Assembly: GCA_038236995.1 (NCBI GenBank)
Contig: JBBRZE010000076.1
Location: 1 to 29,231, forward strand
Reading direction: 5' to 3'
From: JAAFHB01 sp038236995
GTDB taxonomy: Bacteria; Bacteroidota; Bacteroidia; Bacteroidales; Prolixibacteraceae
DNA: 29,231 nt
Shown here: positions 1 through 7,616 of the stretch, one piece after another
Numbering within the stretch: position 1 is the first letter of the stretch
Layout: every line of letters begins with the position of its first letter
The notes under the pieces: model-generated
The model's database searches: none
Seen by the model: the letters and a program-made list of their open reading frames with translations, nothing else
Told to the model about the DNA's origin: nothing
Made by a program: the position numbers and the translations under genes

Positions 1-355
1 TGCAAATGACCTTATCGGAACCTGGCAGGAAGGTGGCGGTGCTTTTACTCAATATTACTATGTCAGTTCCGGTAATTACGCCGGAATGAATATTACCGTC
101 TCCAACCTGAAATACATTTTTTTGACTGGCAGCAACTATCGTACTGACGTTAAAGCTGTCTCAAATAATACGTATGCTACAGAAAAAGAGGTTGGTAATT
201 ATTCGGTGAGTAACTGGGAGGTTAGTACTACCGATCAGAATGGAAAAATTTCAAATTTTAATGCATGGTTCGAAGCGGTTAAAGGTGGACGGCTCCTTCA
301 CCTTCAGAACAAAAGGTTTAGCAGTGAGCAGTTTCAGCTCGGCAGAGTAAGATAA
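1..355 (+). CDS. C-terminal part of a lipocalin-like secreted protein (5' end outside window)
   Basis: An open frame runs in from the window edge and ends at TAA 353-355, so only about 117 residues of the C-terminus are seen. It begins near a DLIGTW motif, the G-x-W signature common at the first strand of lipocalin-like domains. It continues with alternating hydrophobic and polar beta-strand sequence and ends HLQNKRFSSEQFQLGRVR. No catalytic residues are visible. The family call rests on the GTW motif and the strand pattern, so it is tentative. The next gene starts only 25 bases downstream on the same strand, which suggests co-transcription with the two exported proteins after it. The last 35 or so residues recur in decayed form at 3790-3906, so this domain belongs to a locally duplicated unit. 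Confidence 0.6.
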   Translation, partial: ANDLIGTWQEGGGAFTQYYYVSSGNYAGMNITVSNLKYIFLTGSNYRTDVKAVSNNTYATEKEVGNYSVSNWEVSTTDQNGKISNFNAWFEAVKGGRLLHLQNKRFSSEQFQLGRVR

Positions 356-380
356 GCGAGAAACCAAAAAATGCAACATC

Positions 381-2129
381 ATGAAAATTTACTTGTCATT
401 TTTCTTATTGATATTGATACATTGTTCACAAGTATTTGCTCAGCAGCAAAATCCAAAAACTCAGGCGGAATTGGAAGAAAGAATGAAAGCGGCGCAAAAA
501 GAATTGGACAAAATAAGTCCGGATCAGAAAAAAATGATGGAGCAAATGGGGCTTCTCCCTCAGGCTATTCCACAGGGCTCACCAGTGAGCGACAAGCAGG
601 TTTCAGATGCAACAGGTGGGTCAACAGTACCCGAAAAAGACCTGCAAAAGATTACCTCCATTGGTAATTCACCATTGTCCGCATCAACATTACCTGCATT
701 TCTAACTTCAGCACATAGCTATGTTGTTACAAAACTGAAGCCTGCATCAAAAACAACAGGCGAAAACATTTACAATAAATTAAAGGCTGAAGGAAAGACT
801 CCCTTTGTAATTGGTAATTCTGCCGTAGGACTTTGGATCATGGGGCGTATTGAACCTGCACTTTATGTAATGGGAAAAGCCTGTATGATGGATGCTGAAA
901 ATACAGATAACTTGAATAATTATGCGGCCATGCTTACCATGTGTGGTGCCGAAAATTATGCAATTCCAATCTTAAATTACCTCAACGCTCAATTCCCCAA
1001 AAACGCAACCATCCTCAACAATCTTGGTCAGGCATGGTTTGGTCTGGGCGAAATACCGAAAGCGGAAAAGTATCTGGACAGTACACTGGCAATTTATTTT
1101 TATCATCCCCAGGCGAATTACACCAAATCATTTATTGAAGAAAGCAGGGGAAATACCGACAAAGCTATTGAATCCGTGAAGAAATCAATCAAGCAAAGTT
1201 ATAGTCAGGACAAACAAAACCGGCTCAGTAAACTGGGCTATAAGTTACAGTGGTACGACATTTCTTTTCCTTTAAAGCCAGATTCCGACCCAATGGGTTT
1301 AAACAGTTTCAAACTTCCGCCAATGCCACAAACTGCCGGACAGGAAGCTTTTTTAACGGAAGAATGGGCATCAACTGAAGCTGAAATGGCTGCATTGGGA
1401 AATTCAATCAATCAGCAAAAACAGGCATTGCTGGGTTCCAAACAAAAAGCGATGATAGAGAATGCACAAAAATGTCTGGACAAACCAAATGCTCCAAAAT
1501 CTGCAAAATCTGCTCCTGACAGGCCACTTTTCAGCAAGAAAGCTGAACTAAAACTCAAAGAATTAGATAAGGACGGCGGCGTAGAATTCAGGTATACTAA
1601 GTCATTGAAAGAATTAAAATTGTACATCAGTAAGCTGCAAAGTAAAAAAGATGAATTCCATAAAGAATTAGAAGCATTAAATTTGAAGGAAGCCCATCAA
1701 ACAGGAGAAGGAACTTCAAATAAAAGTTTTTGCCCCGAATACATCGCCCTGATTAGTAAGTATCTGGCGGAGTACAATAATGAGTATGAAAAGATATGCT
1801 TCGATTATCTGCATCAAACAAGGCTGAAACTAAATGATGAAATATACTGGCTCCAGTTTAAAGAAAATCCGGAAGAGTTTGAGAATACAAAACTAAGTTA
1901 CCGGCTTAAGTGGCTTCAGGCATTGACAACTGCGAGTTCGGGCCGGTTTAAGTCAGAATTCGATGTGTCTCATTGTTTGGCTGAAAAAGAAGCTATTAAG
2001 GTTGGTGGCAAACTGGCAAATTTCAACGACATCAACTGTCAATATCACAGCGAACTTAATCTTGTAGTAGGCACCATTACCATTGATTGCAATAAAATGG
2101 TCACCAATTTTGAAATGGGCTTTTTATAA
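381..2129 (+). CDS. Exported TPR protein, apparently truncated by a nonsense codon
   Basis: The product is 582 residues with a signal peptide (hydrophobic residues 4-17, cleavage likely after VFA-Q). A low-complexity charged stretch follows at about 25-60. TPR-like helices lie at roughly 170-270, including ILNNLGQAWFGLGEIPKAEK and the repeat after it. A lysine/glutamate-rich coiled-coil-like segment covers about 340-440. It is probably periplasmic or surface-located and a protein-interaction scaffold; no enzymatic motif is seen. The frame stops at TAA 2127-2129, yet the same frame reopens at once and runs to 2495 with glycine-rich beta sequence. The full-length protein was therefore probably about 704 residues. 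It lies between a lipocalin-like tail (25 bases upstream) and a second exported protein, as one transcription unit. Confidence 0.75.
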   Translation: MKIYLSFFLLILIHCSQVFAQQQNPKTQAELEERMKAAQKELDKISPDQKKMMEQMGLLPQAIPQGSPVSDKQVSDATGGSTVPEKDLQKITSIGNSPLSASTLPAFLTSAHSYVVTKLKPASKTTGENIYNKLKAEGKTPFVIGNSAVGLWIMGRIEPALYVMGKACMMDAENTDNLNNYAAMLTMCGAENYAIPILNYLNAQFPKNATILNNLGQAWFGLGEIPKAEKYLDSTLAIYFYHPQANYTKSFIEESRGNTDKAIESVKKSIKQSYSQDKQNRLSKLGYKLQWYDISFPLKPDSDPMGLNSFKLPPMPQTAGQEAFLTEEWASTEAEMAALGNSINQQKQALLGSKQKAMIENAQKCLDKPNAPKSAKSAPDRPLFSKKAELKLKELDKDGGVEFRYTKSLKELKLYISKLQSKKDEFHKELEALNLKEAHQTGEGTSNKSFCPEYIALISKYLAEYNNEYEKICFDYLHQTRLKLNDEIYWLQFKENPEEFENTKLSYRLKWLQALTTASSGRFKSEFDVSHCLAEKEAIKVGGKLANFNDINCQYHSELNLVVGTITIDCNKMVTNFEMGFL

Positions 2130-2495
2130 TTAGGCCTCACCCAGGATATGGATCAAGAAACATTTGGCGATCAGTTTAAAAGCTGTAATGTTGAATTCAC
2201 CGCTAAGGCAGGTAGTGGAAGTGTGAAAATGGGACCTGTATCTCTTGGTGTAAATGCAAGTGTCGGCGTTGGTATTGTAATCGGGCGGGCAGGTGTTCAG
2301 GATTTATATTTAACCGGGAAAGTGGAGGTCGAAGCAGGCACCAACGCGTTGGGCGAACTTGCCAAAGATAAAGATATTACAACCTCAATGGGAGGTATAG
2401 GTGTGAGCGATAAGTCACAAGATGCTGGGGTAAAAGGAAGAATGAGCCTTATAAGTGGAAAAACCACTTTGGAAGGCACGGGTCTTTTCAAGTAA
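2130..2495 (+). pseudogene. C-terminal beta-rich remainder of the TPR protein, cut off by in-frame TAA
   Basis: This stretch is in exactly the same frame as the gene at 381-2129 and is separated from it only by TAA 2127-2129. The first in-frame ATG is at 2148. The 115 residues after that ATG contain alternating Gly/Val/Ser strands (for example VSLGVNASVGVGIVIGRAG) and end EGTGLFK, which resembles a beta-barrel or beta-solenoid C-terminal domain. There is no signal peptide, so translation from 2148 alone would give a protein with no route to the envelope. The simplest reading is one gene broken by a recent nonsense mutation, because the downstream frame is otherwise intact. Stop-codon readthrough or a sequencing error are alternatives. 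Confidence 0.65.
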
Positions 2496-2515
2496 AAAAT
2501 AATAACACACACAAT

Positions 2516-3742
2516 ATGAAAAAGAATTTTCAGACAAGTTTTATTTTGGTTTTTTTCGGAGTTTTAATATTCTCAAAGTTGGGATTTAGCCAATCGTGTA
2601 AGGAAACGGATATTTTGCTGAATGTGCCGGGCAAACTGATTGACCACAACTCGGCTCCCACAGGCGGGTTCGTATCCGATTATTCCGCAGCAGAAAAGGC
2701 CAGGGCTTACAAAACCCTGAATGCTGTAGAAGAAATCTGCAAAAAGAATTTCTATTTAACCGGTGGCATTGCAAAAGCTGATTTCGACTTCAGAGAAAAA
2801 TATTTTTTCGATAAATATTATCATGTCACCTCGGCATATAAAATTGGTTTTTACAGCTTTTTATGCGACAAAGGAGTAATAAAACCTGACCATGAATATG
2901 GAACGGACATCTCCATTGTGGTGAATCCACAGTTGAATTACTATTTTAGTCCTGATGAAATACGTAATTTTTCAAACTATTATTCAGACCCCGTAAAAAA
3001 TGCCGGGCCACTGATTAGTTTATTCCGGATGATTGTTATTCCTGACAAAAAAAAGGCCGAAGCCCTCAATAACGGATCAGGATATGTTGAAGAAACGACC
3101 GGCGGAGGTGACGCATATGACCCGGATATTTACAGAACATGGTATCTTACTAAGCCCGGCAAAAAGCTTCTGGCAGAAGTGACGCGTAAAGAATATCTGG
3201 AAAGCCTGTTAGAATTTTACGAAAGGGAAAAAACAGCGATAAGCGAAAATACTGAATCACGAATTACCGAGGCAAAGAAGTACATGGAAACTTATCAGAA
3301 AAACGGGAATACTGCCATGTACCAATCGCATTTGGAAAACAAACAAAAAGCGGAACAGGAATTATCCGGTATTACGACCCGGTATGTAACAAAAAAAACA
3401 GTAGTAGCCAATCTATTAAAGTCGCAGACTGAGAGCTGGTTGCAACAACCTGCAGTCATCAATCCTAAAATCAGAAACAGTTCCTATTGTGATTCGGATG
3501 ACGACTTTAAGAAAACGGGATATTTTACATTTACTCATTTTTTCGATAACGAATCGGGAGATTTGGTTTACAAATGGAACGCGGATTATTTTAAAGAGCA
3601 ACTGCAATCGCCCGCCGCACCGCTCTTTATAAAAGTTTCTTTCCGGTACAAAGCGAAAACCAAATTCTCAACAAACATCAAAGACAATTTCATGAAGAAT
3701 TTAGACCTTCTTTCTATCAGTAAATTGTTACAAAGTCAATAA
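2516..3742 (+). CDS. Exported protein of unknown function, 408 residues
   Basis: I do not recognise this family. The start at MKKNF gives a clear signal peptide (basic KK, hydrophobic 8-23, cleavage likely after GFS-Q), so the product is exported. The mature part starts with SCKETDILL and has few cysteines. Residues 215-290 are rich in Glu and Lys and look like a long helical or coiled-coil segment. The C-terminal third is mixed alpha/beta with many aromatic residues. The gene starts 20 bases after the broken TPR gene and shares its strand, so the two were probably made together and may act as an envelope pair. Its stop lies beside a short direct repeat and a decayed copy of the lipocalin-like tail. 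Confidence 0.7.
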   Translation: MKKNFQTSFILVFFGVLIFSKLGFSQSCKETDILLNVPGKLIDHNSAPTGGFVSDYSAAEKARAYKTLNAVEEICKKNFYLTGGIAKADFDFREKYFFDKYYHVTSAYKIGFYSFLCDKGVIKPDHEYGTDISIVVNPQLNYYFSPDEIRNFSNYYSDPVKNAGPLISLFRMIVIPDKKKAEALNNGSGYVEETTGGGDAYDPDIYRTWYLTKPGKKLLAEVTRKEYLESLLEFYEREKTAISENTESRITEAKKYMETYQKNGNTAMYQSHLENKQKAEQELSGITTRYVTKKTVVANLLKSQTESWLQQPAVINPKIRNSSYCDSDDDFKKTGYFTFTHFFDNESGDLVYKWNADYFKEQLQSPAAPLFIKVSFRYKAKTKFSTNIKDNFMKNLDLLSISKLLQSQ

Positions 3743-3758
3743 AAAGATTTGTTACAAA
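3725..3758. repeat. 10-bp direct repeat TTGTTACAAA spanning the end of the 408-residue gene
   Basis: TTGTTACAAA occurs at 3725-3734, inside the last codons, and again at 3749-3758, after the stop. Similar TCAAT sequence follows each copy. It may be a small local duplication at the junction between the cassette and the decayed lipocalin-like remnant. Confidence 0.5.
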
Positions 3759-3789
3759 AGCTCAATTGCAGCATCCTTCCTCTGGTTCC

Positions 3790-3906
3790 TAATGGAATAA
3801 CAATGGTTCAAATTTTAATGCATAACCTGTAAAAAGTAGTTGCTTCGTGCATTTGCAGAATAAAAAGTAAAGCAGTGAGAATTTTCAGTTAGGAAAAAAT
3901 AAATAG
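3790..3906 (+). pseudogene. Decayed copy of the lipocalin-like C-terminus seen at 1-355
   Basis: Reading in the frame that ends at TAG 3904-3906 gives NFNA, a stop, then VK...HLQNKK, a stop, then SSENFQLGKNK and the final stop. The intact copy reads NFNAWFEAVK...HLQNKRFSSEQFQLGRVR. At the DNA level 17 bases are identical (250-266 against 3807-3823), and GCAGTGAG matches at 321-328 and 3872-3879. The spacing differs by 6 bases, which is two codons. Internal stops replace the Trp after NFNA and the Arg after HLQNK. The copy is clearly non-functional. Upstream of 3790 the similarity fades, so only the tail is preserved. Confidence 0.8.
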
Positions 3907-3930
3907 GCCCTCAATTCAGGTTCGAAATAT

Positions 3931-3938
3931 TATCTTTG
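3931..3938 (+). promoter_or_regulatory. Bacteroidota-type -7 box before the PhzF gene
   Basis: TATCTTTG matches TAnnTTTG exactly and lies 41 bases before the ATG at 3979. No good TTG box is seen about 20 bases upstream, so this is a partial match. Confidence 0.5.
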
Positions 3939-3978
3939 GTGGCATAAACGCTGTTTACAAACTCAGATAATTCCAATT

Positions 3979-4767
3979 ATGATATTTCCGATTTATCAGG
4001 TTGATGCCTTTACTGATCAGCTATTTTCCGGTAATCCGGCTGCAGTCTGTCCACTTGATTTGTGGCCTTCTGACGATATCCTGCAAAACATTGCAGCTGA
4101 AAATAATTTATCTGAAACCGCCTTTTTCAGGAAAAAAGACCACCTCTACGAAATCAGGTGGTTTACGCCTTTAGCCGAAGTTGAATTGTGTGGTCATGCC
4201 ACGCTAGCTGCGGCTCATGTCTTATTTAATCATCTTAAAATCAAAGGTGATCATCTGATTTTTGAGTCAGCCTTTAGCGGGAAACTTGAAGTCTCCAGAA
4301 AAGATGACTATCTTACCCTTAATTTCCCTGTCGACAAACTGGAACCGGCACTTCCGCCTGATCATCTTTTCAAATCACTGGGAATAAAACCTTTAGAAAT
4401 CTGGAAAGGCAAGACCGATTATCTCCTTTACTATCCGTCGCAGGAAGATATTGAAGAGTTAAGCCCCGATTTTAATTTGCTTAAAAAAGTCACCGCCAGA
4501 GGAATAATCGTTACGGCTCCTGGTTATGAATGTGATTTCGTTTCACGTTTTTTTGCACCATTTGTCGGCGTTAATGAAGATCCGGTTACAGGATCTGCAC
4601 ATACTTCACTGATTCCCTTCTGGGCTCACCGGCTTAATCAGCTCGAATTTGAAGCGCGGCAAATCTCAGCCCGGGGAGGTTTCCTGAAATGCCAATTAAT
4701 GGGAGAAAGGGTCTTGATCTCAGGGAAGGCATGCACTTACATGACTGGCACCATCACATTGACTTAA
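3979..4767 (+). CDS. PhzF-family isomerase/epimerase-like protein
   Basis: This 262-residue protein matches the PhzF / diaminopimelate epimerase-like fold in full. GNPAAV is at 18-23. ENNLSETAF is at 41-49, with Glu46 in the place of the catalytic acid of PhzF. ELCGHATLA is at 69-77 and NEDPVTGSAHT at 199-209. Family members catalyse acid/base isomerisations, and true PhzF acts in phenazine synthesis. No phenazine genes are near, so this is probably a general homologue of unknown substrate, like many genomic copies. It is cytoplasmic, with no signal peptide. A -7 box lies just upstream, and the exported esterase follows after 48 bases on the same strand, so the two may share a transcript, although no shared pathway is obvious. 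Confidence 0.9.
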   Translation: MIFPIYQVDAFTDQLFSGNPAAVCPLDLWPSDDILQNIAAENNLSETAFFRKKDHLYEIRWFTPLAEVELCGHATLAAAHVLFNHLKIKGDHLIFESAFSGKLEVSRKDDYLTLNFPVDKLEPALPPDHLFKSLGIKPLEIWKGKTDYLLYYPSQEDIEELSPDFNLLKKVTARGIIVTAPGYECDFVSRFFAPFVGVNEDPVTGSAHTSLIPFWAHRLNQLEFEARQISARGGFLKCQLMGERVLISGKACTYMTGTITLT

Positions 4768-4815
4768 AAGCACAAATCAAGAATTCAAAATCAATAAACA
4801 TTATCTTTTTACATT

Positions 4816-6258
4816 ATGAAATTCAACGCATTAAAAACTTCCACCTTACTTTTCCTGCTATTGTGGTCAATTGCAGGAATGTCGCAGGTTGTGCTGCCAC
4901 CATTTTTTAATTGCAACATGGTTCTTCAACAAGGGATTGAAATTCCTGTCTGGGGATGGGCTTCGCCGGGTGAGAAAGTGACAGTTACTTTCGAAAAGAA
5001 TACGGTTAGTGTACGCACCGGAAAAAACGGAAAATGGCGTGTCAATCTTCCTAAAATGGATTACGGCGGTCCATATAAAATGACCGTCAAAGGAAAGAAC
5101 TTTCGCACCATTGAGAACATCATGATTGGCGAAGTGTGGGTCTGTTCCGGACAATCGAATATGGAGTTTAAAGTCAAGACGACCAAGAATGCTGAAGCAG
5201 AGATCGCAGCTGCCAACTATCCGGATATCCGGTTATTCACGGTTAAGAGAAGGGTCTCCAAAGAACCACAGGAAAATCTTGATGAAGGGGAATGGTGGTT
5301 GTGCTCACCAACTTCAGTTCCCGATTTCTCTGCAGTGGGTTATTTCTTCGGACGTAATCTTTACGAACATTTAAAAGTACCGATCGGATTGATTCACACA
5401 TCATGGGGTGGAACCGTTGCTGAAACATGGACAAGCGCGGAAACCATTTCTCAAGACCCCGATTTAGCGGAGATGCTCACTAAGCTTAAAAGTGTTGATA
5501 TGAATGCAGCCAAAGTCGGTCCAAATGCTTACCCGACTTTGCTTTACAATGGAATGCTCAATCCGATTATCCCTTACGGAATCAGTGGAGCAATCTGGTA
5601 CCAGGGTGAGTCAAACGCATCGCGTGCGCAACAGTACAAGCGGATCTTCCCGAATATGATCAAAGACTGGCGCACAAAATGGAACCAGGGTAACTTCCCG
5701 TTCCTCTTTGTTCAACTGGCTAATTTCAAAAAACCGGTTGCAGAACCTTCCGAGAGTGAGTGGGCAGAATTACGCGAAGCACAGACACACACGCTTCAGG
5801 TTGAAAACACTGGAATGGCAAATATCATTGATGCCGGTGATGCTGATAATATCCATCCGACAGACAAACAGGTGGTTGGATACCGGTTATCATTGGCCGC
5901 CCGTAAAGTAGCTTATGGAGAAACGCTGGTTTATACAGGACCAACCTACAAGGAGATGAAAATTGACAAAAACAAAATCTATATCACTTTCGACCAGGTT
6001 GGAAAAGGGCTGAAGGTAAATGATAAGTATGGCTATATCAATGGCTTTACGGTTGCCACGAAAGACGGTGACTTCAAATGGGCCAAAGCGACTGTCATTA
6101 ATGAGAATACAGTGATGGTGACGTGCAATGAAGTTGAAAATCCGGTTGCTGTACGGTACGGTTGGGCAGATAATCCCGATGATTTAAACCTCTATAACGT
6201 CGAAGGTTTACCGGCAAATCCGTTCAGAACAGACACAAGGCCGGGGAAAACAAAATAG
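4816..6258 (+). CDS. Exported sialate O-acetylesterase-like SGNH hydrolase
   Basis: This 480-residue protein has a signal peptide (hydrophobic 9-21, cleavage likely after GMS-Q). A short beta domain with the typical VLPPFF...NMVLQQG opening follows. The SASA-type hydrolase core has GQSNM at 112-116 (nucleophile Ser114), WYQGESN at 261-267, and DNIHP at 344-348 supplying the Asp and His of the triad. Such enzymes remove O-acetyl groups from sialic acids or other glycans in the periplasm or at the surface. In Bacteroidota they often sit in glycan-degradation loci, but no SusC/SusD or other glycosidase is present here, so the substrate is open. A strong terminator directly follows. Confidence 0.9.
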   Translation: MKFNALKTSTLLFLLLWSIAGMSQVVLPPFFNCNMVLQQGIEIPVWGWASPGEKVTVTFEKNTVSVRTGKNGKWRVNLPKMDYGGPYKMTVKGKNFRTIENIMIGEVWVCSGQSNMEFKVKTTKNAEAEIAAANYPDIRLFTVKRRVSKEPQENLDEGEWWLCSPTSVPDFSAVGYFFGRNLYEHLKVPIGLIHTSWGGTVAETWTSAETISQDPDLAEMLTKLKSVDMNAAKVGPNAYPTLLYNGMLNPIIPYGISGAIWYQGESNASRAQQYKRIFPNMIKDWRTKWNQGNFPFLFVQLANFKKPVAEPSESEWAELREAQTHTLQVENTGMANIIDAGDADNIHPTDKQVVGYRLSLAARKVAYGETLVYTGPTYKEMKIDKNKIYITFDQVGKGLKVNDKYGYINGFTVATKDGDFKWAKATVINENTVMVTCNEVENPVAVRYGWADNPDDLNLYNVEGLPANPFRTDTRPGKTK

Positions 6259-6277
6259 AAGCCACCTATAATGAAAC

Positions 6278-6308
6278 AAAAAGGCGACCATGATGGGTCG
6301 CTTTTTTT
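6278..6308 (+). terminator. Rho-independent terminator after the esterase gene
   Basis: GCGACC at 6284-6289 pairs with GGTCGC at 6296-6301. The stem is extended by A-T pairs and followed by a run of seven T. It sits 20 to 50 bases after the stop codon. Confidence 0.85.
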
Positions 6309-6677
6309 ATATATTGAACTTCAAATTTCCATAGAACCACTTTGTTATTTTCCTTTGCCTTAGTAGTACAATTACTCCTAATGCGCACAATACTATTGAT
6401 TTACAAGCTATTAATAAGATTAAAATCAAAATGGGATGGAATCTTAGAAGGTTAATTTGAGTGAGAGGAGGAAAGGAATTATTAGAATACCTCTAATTTA
6501 GAATTAGAATAAATAGTTAATTCACAATGCTGTTAATAAATGTAATATTTGAATCGCAATACAGATAGAACTTATGCAAGAACTATAGTTTTGTGTTGCA
6601 TGCCAGATATATAGAAGGTTTCGCTACTTAAAAAAGGCACCTATTCAGACAATTATAAGGATGTTAGAATCGGCTAT
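6309..6677. other. AT-rich gene-free stretch
   Basis: No convincing reading frame or RNA gene is seen. There is a 7-bp dyad TCTAATT-TAG-AATTAGA at 6492-6508. TAGTTTTG at 6586-6593 fits the -7 consensus on the plus strand, but no plus-strand gene follows. A second dyad, TGTTAGA (6662-6668) with TCTAACA (6682-6688), overlaps the end of the next minus-strand gene and may help end its transcript. Confidence 0.5.
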
Positions 6678-7205
6678 TTACTCTAACAAATACGGCCACA
6701 ATCTTCCGGTTACCATTGCACTCTCCCATACTTTAAATGGTTTCCCGGACAGTGCAATCCCGTACTCTTCAACGGCCTGCGCAAAGCTGACGCCTTTGCG
6801 AAACAGCCAAAACAAATGACTATCAAATAATTGACCCGGAGTAATTTTTTTGTTCATCGTTACTGCCAAATCGAAAAGATCTTTCTTAACCATTGCATCA
6901 GAAATCGGAAGGTTCTTATCCTTGTGTAACAGTGGTTCATGATCCTGCAATTTATTCAGAACCCTATAAAAAAGGCGGTAATTTTCGAATTGAATTTTAT
7001 AGCTATGTGTTTTCCCGGTTTGTTTGCGGGTGAAATTGAACCGTACATAGTCAGGTTTTAACATAAATTGACCCGCTTTTAACTCGAGTGCCTCTTCAAT
7101 CGTTAAACCATAGTTGTATAACAAAAACAGAATAACTCTCTGTCGATCAGACTCGCACCTGACCATTAATGCACGGATTTCCTCCGGCGAAAAAAAATCT
7201 TCCAT
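6678..7205 (-). CDS. Small tyrosine-recombinase-fold protein lacking the usual active site
   Basis: The 175 residues align by eye with the catalytic domain of XerC/XerD-type recombinases but not with their N-terminal core-binding domain. FFSPEEIRAL (4-13) matches the usual FLTPEEV start. ILFLLYNYGLTIEEALELK sits where LLYxTGLRxSELLxLR is expected, with Thr in place of catalytic Arg I. KQTGKTHSYKI keeps the beta-hairpin lysine region. ITPGQLFDSHLFWLFRKGVSFAQAVEEYGI follows the TPHxLRHxxAxxLxxxG...LGH pattern, but the box-II His and Arg and the later His are absent. No clear tyrosine nucleophile remains. It is probably a DNA-binding relative without recombinase chemistry, or a remnant. It stands alone between AT-rich spacers with no phage or transposon genes beside it, and its frame is intact. 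Confidence 0.6.
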   Translation of the reverse strand: MEDFFSPEEIRALMVRCESDRQRVILFLLYNYGLTIEEALELKAGQFMLKPDYVRFNFTRKQTGKTHSYKIQFENYRLFYRVLNKLQDHEPLLHKDKNLPISDAMVKKDLFDLAVTMNKKITPGQLFDSHLFWLFRKGVSFAQAVEEYGIALSGKPFKVWESAMVTGRLWPYLLE

Positions 7206-7266
7206 AAAAAAAATAATTTTCCTAAAACAATTCTTTGGATATTAAAAAAATAAAAAAGCTATAAGC

Positions 7267-7284
7267 ACTACCCTTGGGAGTAGT
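7267..7284 (-). repeat. Hairpin in the leader of the recombinase-like gene
   Basis: ACTACCC pairs with GGGAGTAGT through one bulged base. On the minus strand it is followed by a small GCTTATAGC dyad and T-rich sequence before the start codon, so it could act as an attenuator. Confidence 0.5.
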
Positions 7285-7317
7285 TACAACAGATTCAAAA
7301 ATTTATTAAATGATATA

Positions 7318-7338
7318 AAAGTTCTGAGTATGAACTTT
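7318..7338 (-). repeat. 7-bp inverted repeat in the same leader
   Basis: AAAGTTC at 7318-7324 and GAACTTT at 7332-7338 form a perfect dyad with a 7-base loop. It lies just downstream of the predicted promoter on the minus strand and could be an operator or an RNA hairpin. Confidence 0.5.
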
Positions 7339-7356
7339 CCTTTCCATTTTACGCTA

Positions 7357-7386
7357 CAAATATATTCATTTCTTTAATTTCTCAAA
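7357..7386 (-). promoter_or_regulatory. Promoter of the recombinase-like gene
   Basis: On the minus strand TTTG (7386-7383) is followed after 18 bases by TATATTTG (7364-7357), a full match to the Bacteroidota TTG/TAnnTTTG promoter. The implied leader before the ATG at 7205 is about 145 bases. Confidence 0.5.
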
Positions 7387-7575
7387 GCATTAAAATTATT
7401 TTTTTTATTTTTTAAAATCATAATAACAATTAGCTATTTAGCTGCAACTTGGTAACTATTCAACAATCAAAAGCGATTACTTTAGAATCTCAAATAAAAA
7501 TAAAGCATATTAATATTTAAAAAAACACTTCCTTCAAATTGTTTTGTGATAGAATTATGACAACTTCATTTATCA

Positions 7576-7596
7576 GTGAGGTACTAAATACCTCAC
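7576..7596 (-). terminator. Terminator-like hairpin after corA
   Basis: GTGAGGTA at 7576-7583 and TACCTCAC at 7589-7596 form a perfect 8-bp stem with a 5-base loop, about 20 bases past the corA stop. No T-run follows on the minus strand, so its strength is uncertain. Confidence 0.5.
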
Positions 7597-7616
7597 AAAA
7601 CAGTCTCAATTTCAAC

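Larger units (their letters stand above)
7206..7616. other. AT-rich spacer with leader of the recombinase-like gene
   Basis: No protein-coding gene is seen. The part nearest 7205 probably forms the roughly 145-base leader of the recombinase-like gene, with hairpins at 7318-7338 and 7267-7284 and a T-rich stretch on the minus strand before the start codon. The other end holds the terminator-like dyad of corA at 7576-7596. The middle (about 7390-7570) is very AT-rich and shows nothing identifiable. Confidence 0.5.

Noticed and set aside
371..667. Open frame overlapping the start of the TPR gene in another phase
   Set aside because: Low-complexity product with no signal peptide or domain; the overlapping frame has a clear signal peptide and TPR helices.
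6586..6593. TAGTTTTG as a plus-strand promoter in the spacer after the esterase
   Set aside because: No -33 element at a proper distance and no plus-strand gene downstream.
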